Part shown: piece by piece, positions 15,840 through 21,521 of the stretch
Position numbering within the stretch: position 1 is the stretch's first letter
How the letters are laid out: every line of letters begins with the position of its first letter
Made by a program: the position numbers and the translations under genes
Source of the DNA: Dehalococcoidia bacterium
GTDB taxonomy: Bacteria > Chloroflexota > Dehalococcoidia > UBA3495
NCBI GenBank assembly: GCA_002730485.1
Contig: PCAH01000077.1
Location: 1 to 21,521, forward strand
Direction: 5' to 3'
DNA: 21,521 nucleotides
Notes under the pieces: model-generated
What the model saw: only the letters and a program-made list of their open reading frames with translations
What the model was told of the DNA's origin: nothing
Databases searched by the model: none

Positions 15840-16375
15840 AAGCAGTGAAACTTACTGGAGTAAAAGGCGAGGAGACTTCTTCTCCAACCCCAACTCCAGA
15901 AAGCTCTCCAAGCTCGGACGATGGGCTTCGGCTAATCATCCAATATGCGGAGTCAGCTTGGGCGTCGACCGAGTACGCGACCAGTTCGATGTTTGCTACG
16001 CAGGCCATTGGCCTTCCTGATACACCTGAGTGCAACGTTGAAGGCAACTCCTGGGCACCCGAACCATCCGGAACCGATCCAGAATGGCTCGAAGTCCGGT
16101 TCGATCCACCAGTTTTCGCTTTCGAAATCACAGTCTATGAAACATATGATCTTTGGGGTTTCGGTTCGGTCTACCAGGTCGATTTGATCGATACAGAAGG
16201 CGGCGCACATATCATATGGGCCGGTAACGACTACGGTGGTTGTCAGGGAGAAGAGCTGATGGTGCTGTTCGATCAGACCGACTATCCGGTAATCGGTGCC
16301 ACGATCCATACCCGTAGAGATGGAAGAGAGCAGATCGACGCGGTCAAGTTGGTGGGTATGGGGCCAGCGGACTGA
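15806..16375 (+). pseudogene. Out-of-frame 3' part of the lipoprotein gene
   Basis: This continues the preceding gene in another frame. After GGT GCA, the family sequence resumes as (K)IYTSIEGYEEIEAVKLTGV, matching the end of the second domain copy (ATIHTRRDGREQIDAVKLVGM). Then come a Ser/Pro/Thr linker and a second copy of the galactose-binding-like domain (EWLEVRFDPPVFAFEITVYE, VYQVDLIDTEGGAHIIWAG). A missing A in the AA at 15803-15804 would explain the shift. It has no credible start or ribosome site of its own. It is either a true recent mutation or a sequencing/assembly error. The stop is TGA. Confidence 0.7.
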
Positions 16376-16387
16376 TTCTTCGGCATT

Positions 16388-16418
16388 AAAAAGCCCTCCT
16401 TTATGGCGGGCTTTTTTT
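16388..16418. terminator. Bidirectional intrinsic terminator
   Basis: AAAAAGCCC (16388-16396) pairs with GGGCTTTTT (16408-16416), and a few more pairs can form inside the 11-base loop. Seven T follow on the plus strand, and a run of five T ends the minus-strand copy. It lies 12 bases after the lipoprotein stop and 16 bases after the ribBA stop on the other strand, so it can serve both converging transcripts. Confidence 0.9.
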
Positions 16419-16434
16419 CGTCTATGTTTGGGGG

Positions 16435-17640
16435 TTAGCAGTTGCCTAGGATGTGGCCCATCCTGGCTTTCTTGGTTTTCATATAGGTCCTGTTCTCGTC
16501 GGTTATTTCCGCTTCCACCGGTATGCGGTCGACGATCTCCAGGTCGAACCCTGATAGCCCAACCACCTTTTTTGGGTTGTTGGTCAATAGATTCAGTTTT
16601 TGGACTCCTAAGTCGCGGAGAATCTGCGCTCCCACACCGTAGTGCCTGAGGTCTGGCTCAAAGCCAAGGGTCTCGTTGGCCTCAATGGTGTCCAGGCCCT
16701 GATCTTGCAGGGAGTAGGCCTTGATCTTGTTGTGCAGGCCGATGCCCCGCCCTTCCTGGCGCATGTACAAGAAGATGCCGTTGCCTTCTTCGGCCAATTG
16801 CTTCAGGGCGAGGTCGATCTGCTCTCCGCAGTCGCACCGCATACTGCCAAAGACATCACCCGTAAGGCACTCACTGTGGATGCGTACCAAGACGGGTTCA
16901 TCCGCTGTCCACTCGCCGATGGTCAGGGCGATGTGCTCGCCAGTGTCGACGTGGCTCTTGTAGGCGACGGCCGTGAATTTTCCGTAGCGAGTGGGGAGGC
17001 GGGCCTCGGCCACGCGTTCGATCAAACGCTCGGTTCGGCGGCGCTGGGCGATTATCTGGGCGATGCTGAGAATCTTGAGTCCGTGTTCTTCAGCAAATTC
17101 TTCCAATTGGGGTAGGCGCTGCATAGAGCCGTCTTCAGCCATGACCTCGCAAATAACGCCGGCGGGGTACATGCCCACCATCTCGCAGAGGTCTACTGCA
17201 GCTTCAGTATGTCCGGCCCGGGCTAGGACTCCGCCGGGATGGTACCGCAGCGGGAAGATGTGCCCAGGGCGGGTGAACTCATCGGGTTTGGCCGCTGGAT
17301 CCAGCATGGCCAGGATTGTTGCGGCGCGGTCACCTGCGGAGATACCGGTGGTGGTGTCCACGTTGTAGTCAATGGAAACCGTGAATGCAGTCTGGTTCTT
17401 TTCTGAGCCGTTTTCAATGACCATCAGCGGGATTTGGAGTTCGTCCAACCGCTCGCCAATCACCGGCATACAAAGGAGGCCGCGGGCGTGGGTGACGCAG
17501 AAGTTAACAGCCTCAGGAGTCACCATCTCTGCAGGCATTACCAGGTCGCCTTCGTTTTCGCGGTTCTCATCGTCAACTACGATGAGGAACCTACCCGCTC
17601 TTAACTCTTCGAGTCCTTCTTCAAGACTGCACAGAGGCAT
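16435..17640 (-). CDS. ribBA: Bifunctional 3,4-dihydroxy-2-butanone-4-phosphate synthase / GTP cyclohydrolase II
   Basis: The enzyme makes both precursors of riboflavin: dihydroxybutanone phosphate from ribulose 5-phosphate, and the pyrimidine from GTP. The 401-residue length suits a fusion. The N-terminal RibB half has VVDDENRENEGDLVMPAE (residues 20-37) and THARGLLCMP. The C-terminal RibA half, from about residue 205, has the zinc site HSECLTGDVFGSMRCDCG, the RQEGRGIGL loop, and LLTNNPKKV. Both active sites look complete. The ATG has AAGGA 8 bases upstream, overlapping the ribE stop, with 10 bases between the genes, so it is the last gene of the dcd-ribD-ribE-ribBA operon. A terminator follows. 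The stop is TAA. Confidence 0.95.
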   Translation of the reverse strand: MPLCSLEEGLEELRAGRFLIVVDDENRENEGDLVMPAEMVTPEAVNFCVTHARGLLCMPVIGERLDELQIPLMVIENGSEKNQTAFTVSIDYNVDTTTGISAGDRAATILAMLDPAAKPDEFTRPGHIFPLRYHPGGVLARAGHTEAAVDLCEMVGMYPAGVICEVMAEDGSMQRLPQLEEFAEEHGLKILSIAQIIAQRRRTERLIERVAEARLPTRYGKFTAVAYKSHVDTGEHIALTIGEWTADEPVLVRIHSECLTGDVFGSMRCDCGEQIDLALKQLAEEGNGIFLYMRQEGRGIGLHNKIKAYSLQDQGLDTIEANETLGFEPDLRHYGVGAQILRDLGVQKLNLLTNNPKKVVGLSGFDLEIVDRIPVEAEITDENRTYMKTKKARMGHILGNC

Positions 17641-17650
17641 AATTCTGTCC

Positions 17651-18253
17651 TTAAGACTTTTTGTCTTTGGTTCCGGAATTCCGGTCCAAAAGACTCTCTA
17701 CGTACTTGGCTAGGATGTCGGCCTCCAGGTTCACCCGGTCCCCAACTGATACTGCAGCCAAATTAGTATTCTTCAGCGTGTATGGTATCACAGCCAAAGT
17801 GAAGGACGAGGCTCCTCTTTTTACCACGGTCAAACTGATGCCGTCAACAGCGACGAAACCCTTCTCAACTATGTATGAATTCAGACGTTTTGGGGCTCTA
17901 ATCCGAAAGACTATGGAGTCTCCATCTACCTTACTCGACATAACTCGGCCGGTTCCGTCTACGTGACCCTGGACTATATGACCGCCCATTCTATCGCTAG
18001 CCAGCAGCGCTCTTTCCAGGTTCACTATGCTGCCCTCAGAAAGTTGGCCCAACGATGTGCGCCGCATCGTCTCGGGAGAGAGGTCTACTGAGAACTCGGT
18101 ACGGCTGAACTCCACGGCTGTGAGGCAAGTGCCGTTGACGGCGATGCTGTCTCCCAGCTTGAGGTCTTCAGTGACCTTGCTGCACTTGACGGTCATGGCG
18201 TTATCGCTGATCTTGGCAACGACGCCCACTTCTTCTACGATTCCCGTAAACAC
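17651..18253 (-). CDS. ribE: Riboflavin synthase, alpha chain
   Basis: The enzyme dismutates two molecules of 6,7-dimethyl-8-ribityllumazine to riboflavin. The 200-residue protein has the classic MFTGIVEEVG start and two tandem lumazine-binding barrels. The first has DSIAVNGTCLTAV and ends around FSVDLSPETMRRTSLG; the second begins at MGGHIVQGHVDGTG and has FVAVDGISLTVV. The start is GTG at 18253, fixed by the invariant N terminus; its ribosome site is weak. It lies 18 bases after the ribD stop and 10 before ribBA. Its substrate is made by lumazine synthase (RibH), which is not in this operon. The stop is TAA. Confidence 0.94.
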   Translation of the reverse strand: MFTGIVEEVGVVAKISDNAMTVKCSKVTEDLKLGDSIAVNGTCLTAVEFSRTEFSVDLSPETMRRTSLGQLSEGSIVNLERALLASDRMGGHIVQGHVDGTGRVMSSKVDGDSIVFRIRAPKRLNSYIVEKGFVAVDGISLTVVKRGASSFTLAVIPYTLKNTNLAAVSVGDRVNLEADILAKYVESLLDRNSGTKDKKS

Positions 18254-18271
18254 TCTTAATATCCCATACGT

Positions 18272-19423
18272 CTATTCAGTATCTGGATCGTCCAGGTCGG
18301 CGTAAGCTGCCTCGATGGACTTTTTCCTTGGGTATCCTATTATGAGCCAATCCGGCCCAATTTGCTCGGTGCGGGTCTCAGCCAGTCGCCAGGCGCTGCC
18401 CATGAGGCTCACTCCGGAGCCCTCCACCGGCGATAATGATGTTTCACCGCCGACGATCAATGGGGCGACGAAGGCGTAGACCTTGTCCACTAACCCGGCG
18501 TCAAAGAAGGCCCCGTGGACCGAGCCGCCGCCCTCAATCATGAGGTTGACCACTCCCCGGGATCCCAAATGGTCGAGCAGCGCCCTTAGATCAACGCGCC
18601 GGTCTTCCCCGGATGGCAGCACCACAACCTCTGCGCCAGCCCGCTCCAATGCTTCTACTCGAGCGTCCGGCGCGGCTTCGGTCGTGGCAATGAGGGTGGA
18701 GCCGGGTTGGCTGAACATCACCGCACCAACGGGCGTGTGACAGACACTGTCTAGCACCACCCGCAGCGGCTGCCGTTCCATGGGGTTGCCGTCGTCGTCC
18801 CTTGAAGTCAGATAGGGGTCGTCGGTCAGCGCAGTGTTCACACCGACGAGGATGGCGTCGCAGGTACGGCGCATCTGCTGGACAAACCCTCGGGACTCCG
18901 GTCCCGTAACCCATTTGGAGTCGCCGGTGTGGGTGGCGATCTTGCCGTCCAGGCTCATGGCATATTTGACGGTGACGAAGGGAGTGCCGGTGGATATGTG
19001 CTTGGCAAAGGACTCGTACAATTCTTTGGCGTTATGGGTTTCTTCCAACACCACTCGAATCCCAGCGGCTTCCAGCTCTTTCTGCCCGTTGCCCGAGACA
19101 TCGGGGTTGGGATCGATTACCGCGAAATGTACTTCAGCTACCCCAGCGGCGATGATCGCCTGGGTACAAGGCGGGGTACGACCCCAGGTGCAACAGGGTT
19201 CAAGGGTGACGTAGATGGTTGCACCACGGGCGTTTTCCGACGCTTGTTTGAGAGCGACTATCTCAGCGTGGTCTTGACCCGGTGGCTGGGTGGCTCCTTC
19301 TCCGATGACAGAGCCGTCTTTCACTAGAACAGCGCCCACCGCCGGGTTGGGGCTGGTGGACCCGGCAACGGCTTGGGCCAACTGAACGGCCCGTTCCATG
19401 TAACTTGCCTCCGGGTGACTCAT
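18272..19423 (-). CDS. ribD: Bifunctional riboflavin deaminase/reductase
   Basis: RibD deaminates and then reduces the pyrimidine made by GTP cyclohydrolase II. The 383-residue protein has an N-terminal CDA-fold deaminase with SPNPAVGAVLV, the zinc ligands HAE (about residue 52) and EPCCTWGRTPPC; most relatives have His where this has Thr in that loop. The reductase domain begins around residue 147 (VTVKYAMSLDGKIAT) and has MIEGGGSVHGAFFDAGLVDK for NADPH binding. The start ATG (19423) lies 8 bases after the dcd stop, with only a weak AGG ribosome site, which fits coupling to dcd. Both domains look intact. The stop is TAG. Confidence 0.94.
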   Translation of the reverse strand: MSHPEASYMERAVQLAQAVAGSTSPNPAVGAVLVKDGSVIGEGATQPPGQDHAEIVALKQASENARGATIYVTLEPCCTWGRTPPCTQAIIAAGVAEVHFAVIDPNPDVSGNGQKELEAAGIRVVLEETHNAKELYESFAKHISTGTPFVTVKYAMSLDGKIATHTGDSKWVTGPESRGFVQQMRRTCDAILVGVNTALTDDPYLTSRDDDGNPMERQPLRVVLDSVCHTPVGAVMFSQPGSTLIATTEAAPDARVEALERAGAEVVVLPSGEDRRVDLRALLDHLGSRGVVNLMIEGGGSVHGAFFDAGLVDKVYAFVAPLIVGGETSLSPVEGSGVSLMGSAWRLAETRTEQIGPDWLIIGYPRKKSIEAAYADLDDPDTE

Positions 19424-19431
19424 CGCCTGGG

Positions 19432-20007
19432 CTAAGAATTGCCGTTGGCGAAGTCTTGGCTAAAGCGGCTGGCTGTGGGCACGGTCTGCCCCTGATACTT
19501 GCTGCCCAGAGACTCGGAGCCGTAGAGGCGGTCGGCCGGCGTGGAGAGTTGTAGGTAGGAGATCTGACCGATCTTCATTCCCCGGTAGAGGGTGATGGGC
19601 AGGCGGGCCAGGTTGCTCAATTCCAAGGTCAAGTGTCCCTTCCAGCCTGGGTCTACGAACCCGGCAGTCGAGTGAATCACCAGGCCGATGCGGCCCAGGC
19701 TGCTCTTGCCCTCAAGTCTGGCCACCAGGTCGTCGGGCAGTTCGATGTTCTCCAGGGTGCTGCCCAGGACGAACTCTCCTGGGTGGAGGATGAACGGCTG
19801 ATCCTCTTGAATCTCGACCATCTGGGTCAGGTCTTCAAGACTCTCTTTGACGTCGATGTAGGGACGGCGGGAGTTGGCGAATACCAGGATGCTCCCGTCC
19901 AGATGGAGGTCTACGCTGGCGGGTTGGATGTCTTCTGGGTCCAACGGGGAGATTACGATGCGCCCTTTGGCCAGTTCTTCTTTGATGCTACGGTCGCTTA
20001 AGACCAT
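19432..20007 (-). CDS. dcd: dCTP deaminase (possibly bifunctional dCTP deaminase/dUTPase)
   Basis: The trimeric enzyme deaminates dCTP, feeding dTTP synthesis. The 191-residue protein has the PASVDLHL motif near residues 28-35, the active-site stretch GKSSLGRIGLVIHSTAGFVD with its conserved Ser, Arg and Ala, and the catalytic Glu in TLELSN. The C-terminal YGSESLGSKYQGQTVPTASR resembles that of the M. tuberculosis enzyme, which makes dUMP directly; bifunctionality is therefore inferred. It is the first gene of an operon with ribD, ribE and ribBA. The ATG has GGGAG 4 bases upstream. A terminator-like hairpin upstream (20150-20181) separates it from the SIMPL gene. No FMN riboswitch is seen in its leader. 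The stop is TAG. Confidence 0.93.
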   Translation of the reverse strand: MVLSDRSIKEELAKGRIVISPLDPEDIQPASVDLHLDGSILVFANSRRPYIDVKESLEDLTQMVEIQEDQPFILHPGEFVLGSTLENIELPDDLVARLEGKSSLGRIGLVIHSTAGFVDPGWKGHLTLELSNLARLPITLYRGMKIGQISYLQLSTPADRLYGSESLGSKYQGQTVPTASRFSQDFANGNS

Positions 20008-20149
20008 GATGCTCCCGTGAAATAGTCCAGTTTTGAATTGGGGCCGATGCCTGATCTATCGAGGCCGTCGGACAGCAGGATTCTAACAATCATGGAATTG
20101 CCAAGCAAGTCAGAATACCCTTGTTTGACGACCAGTTACATTACATAGC

Positions 20150-20181
20150 AAAGGGCGGTATCTTCACAGAGACCGCCCTTT
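20150..20181 (-). terminator. Hairpin between the SIMPL gene and dcd
   Basis: AAAGGGCGGT (20150-20159) pairs perfectly with ACCGCCCTTT (20172-20181) around a 12-base loop. It lies 31 bases after the SIMPL-gene stop on the minus strand. Only three T end the stem, so the U-tract is short, but stem strength and position support a terminator. Confidence 0.7.
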
Positions 20182-20212
20182 CGTTCAAGTGTGGTTGTCG
20201 CTTCTGCTCGCC

Positions 20213-21178
20213 TTAGGGAGCGATTCCGAACACTGCCTGCACGTTCACGTTCACGTCCAGCTCTCCGGCCAGGATGCTGCTGGATGCTCCAGAGTCGAAA
20301 CCGAAGGCGGCTGCGGACTCGATCCTAGCGAAGGATTGGGGCGAACCACCACCGGACTCGGTCAGATAGACTAGTTTGCCCAATTCCACTCCGGCCAGTT
20401 CGGCCATGGCGGCGGCCTTGGTTAGCATGTCGGCGATTGCCTCTTCTCGGGCTTCGTTTTGCAGGGGTTTGGTGTCTTCTATGGTGAAGCTCACACGATT
20501 GACCCTGATCAGGTCTCCCGCGGCCTCGGTGGCGCCGTCTATGATGTTGCCCATGTTGTCCAGGTCACGCACCTTGATGTTCAAGGTATTGGTCACCTCG
20601 TAGCCGATCAGCACCCGTTCAAATTCCACCCGACACTCGCTGCCCTCTTTTTCCTGCACCACTATCATCTCGACCACATCGGGGGATCCTGGAGCCGGCA
20701 TGCCCATGGAACTCCCACTGGTGGCTGGCTCAACTTCTCTGGAAGGCTGGGAGCACCGGGTCACCTCCTGGGTGTTGTAGCGGGGGCTGATGCTGAATTG
20801 GCTGGTCTGCATGTCGCGGTCATCTATGTTGTTGCTCTTCAGAACCGCGATGGTCTGGTCGATGGCCACCGCAGCCATCTGCCGAGCCTCCGATGCCGAG
20901 TCAGCCAGGGCTTCCACACCCAGGTTGATGATTCCGAGGTCTGGGTCTCCCGTGGCTTTTCCGGTGCCGTTGACCCAGATGCCGGTGTTTGCCCCGGAAC
21001 CCGACCTGAGCAATTGGGCGGCGGCTTCAGAACCGCCAGCAGCGGCTAGGAAGTCGGATACGTTGGCCCCGGTGATTCCGTCGTCGCTATCGGAACTGCA
21101 GGCCACTGCCAGGAGCAGGACCAGTGCGGTTCCCAAAATGATTAGCATCTTTTTACTTTGTATGATTGTTCGGATCAT
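20213..21178 (-). CDS. SIMPL-domain (DUF541) lipoprotein
   Basis: The 321-residue product starts with a lipoprotein signal (MIRTIIQSKKMLIILGTALV..LLAVAC), lipidated at C27, so it is envelope-anchored. The SIMPL/DUF541 domain starts near residue 70 (GIWVNGTGKATGDPDLGIIN), continues with LGVEALADSASEARQ and NIDDRDMQTSQFSISPRYNT, and ends with the family's REEAIADMLTKAAAMAELAG. An insert of about 45 residues, rich in Ser, Pro and acidic residues, splits the domain. The family function is unclear. Three starts are possible: 21244, 21187 and 21178. AAGGAGAG is only two bases before 21187 and 11 before 21178; I choose 21178, but 21187 is possible. The stop is TAA. Confidence 0.85.
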   Translation of the reverse strand: MIRTIIQSKKMLIILGTALVLLLAVACSSDSDDGITGANVSDFLAAAGGSEAAAQLLRSGSGANTGIWVNGTGKATGDPDLGIINLGVEALADSASEARQMAAVAIDQTIAVLKSNNIDDRDMQTSQFSISPRYNTQEVTRCSQPSREVEPATSGSSMGMPAPGSPDVVEMIVVQEKEGSECRVEFERVLIGYEVTNTLNIKVRDLDNMGNIIDGATEAAGDLIRVNRVSFTIEDTKPLQNEAREEAIADMLTKAAAMAELAGVELGKLVYLTESGGGSPQSFARIESAAAFGFDSGASSSILAGELDVNVNVQAVFGIAP

Positions 21179-21198
21179 GGTGTTCATCTCTCCTTGGC

Positions 21199-21228
21199 AT
21201 TTCGCCCTCTGGGTATTCCGCCCTCTGG
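21199..21228. repeat. Two-copy tandem repeat upstream of the SIMPL gene
   Basis: ATTTCGCCCTCTGG (21199-21212) and ATTCCGCCCTCTGG (21215-21228) match at 13 of 14 bases, with a 16-base period. They lie just upstream of the ribosome site of the SIMPL gene, so they are probably in its leader. Confidence 0.55.
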
Positions 21229-21293
21229 CGTTGCTTTCAACCATTAAGACGGAGGGACGCGTTAAAAAGTTCCCAAAGGTTGCAACCGATTTT

Positions 21294-21311
21294 TTGGGTA
21301 GTCTTACCCAA
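21294..21311 (-). terminator. Possible terminator hairpin after the right-edge gene
   Basis: TTGGGTA (21294-21300) pairs with TACCCAA (21305-21311) around GTCT. It lies 18 bases after the stop of the partial gene at the right edge. On that gene's strand the stem is followed by A, not T, so a terminator role is uncertain. Confidence 0.3.
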
Positions 21312-21328
21312 GACCGGGGAGGCAGGAC

Positions 21329-21521
21329 TTAGGGGAATTCTCGGCGGGCTGCCCGTCGTTGGAGATACAGGCCGGATACGGATGCCAGAATCACTGTTAC
21401 AGAGGCAATCGCCACTACCCACTTCCAGCTAGACATTCCGTCATCGGCTTCGTTGTCGAACAGTTCAGGCATTGGCTCAGCAGCAGGCTCGGCCAGGGGT
21501 TGTTCCGAAACTGGAGCAGGA
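21329..21521 (-). CDS. C-terminal end of a membrane-anchored protein (partial)
   Basis: The last 63 codons of a leftward gene enter from the right edge and end at TAA (21329-21331). The visible part starts with a Pro/Ala/Glu-rich linker (PAPVSEQPLAEPAAEP), then an acidic stretch (PELFDNEADDG), a single hydrophobic helix (WKWVVAIASVTVILASVSGL) and a short basic tail (QRRAARREFP). This is the layout of an extracytoplasmic domain tethered by a C-terminal helix with the basic tail in the cytoplasm. The family cannot be told from this piece. The coding frame is supported by its composition and by continuous openness to the window edge. Confidence 0.65.
   Translation of the reverse strand, partial: PAPVSEQPLAEPAAEPMPELFDNEADDGMSSWKWVVAIASVTVILASVSGLYLQRRAARREFP

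Noticed and set aside
15746..16375. Independent gene starting at the TTG at 15746
   Set aside because: The first 20 residues are a wrong-frame reading of the previous domain; there is no ribosome site, and the frame is best explained as the rest of the lipoprotein gene after a one-base lesion.
20008..20150. FMN riboswitch ahead of the dcd-rib operon
   Set aside because: I looked for the conserved RFN helices and loop sequences on the minus strand and found none.
1..21521. CRISPR array, prophage, integrase or toxin-antitoxin genes
   Set aside because: No regularly spaced direct repeats and no genes of these types were found on either strand.

Overview
The window looks like a piece of a free-living bacterial chromosome of moderately high GC. 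Gene content suggests a Chloroflexota lineage of the Dehalococcoidia/SAR202 kind: riboflavin genes behind dcd, a Mycobacterium-like dCTP deaminase, DUF1501/DUF1800 proteins, acetylxylan-esterase-like hydrolases and lipoproteins with lipoboxes. That assignment is inference from content only; there is no rRNA or other marker here. I see no phage, transposase, CRISPR array, tRNA or rRNA gene.

Layout. 1-7357 is read leftwards: a DUF255 thioredoxin-fold protein, a 416-base gap, DUF1501, DUF1800 and NHL-repeat genes, malate dehydrogenase, and the first codons of another gene that leaves the window. A rightward 2-hydroxyacid dehydrogenase (7532-8518) ends 6 bases from the oppositely oriented thrS. 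thrS and the upstream plsY are leftward, with a perfect 15-bp palindrome at the thrS promoter. A rightward block (11236-16375) holds two overlapping acetylxylan-esterase-like genes, prfB with its programmed +1 frameshift, a 385-base gap with two large inverted repeats, and a lipoprotein gene broken by one missing base. A bidirectional terminator (16388-16418) separates this block from a leftward operon dcd-ribD-ribE-ribBA (20007 to 16435). A SIMPL-domain lipoprotein gene and the C-terminal end of a membrane-anchored protein fill the right edge.

How the genes work together. ribD, ribE and ribBA cover every committed step of riboflavin synthesis except lumazine synthase (ribH), which must be elsewhere. 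dcd supplies the dUMP/dTTP route from the same transcript. thrS, prfB and plsY are housekeeping genes of translation and phospholipid synthesis; mdh is central carbon metabolism.

The parts most worth a second look are these: RF2 has two changes in its stop-codon-reading loop while TAG is the commonest stop codon in the window; the second esterase paralogue lacks the nucleophile; the DUF1501-DUF1800-NHL trio has no export signals; the lipoprotein has a clean single-base lesion between tandem repeated domains; and several intergenic palindromes look like dispersed repeats.
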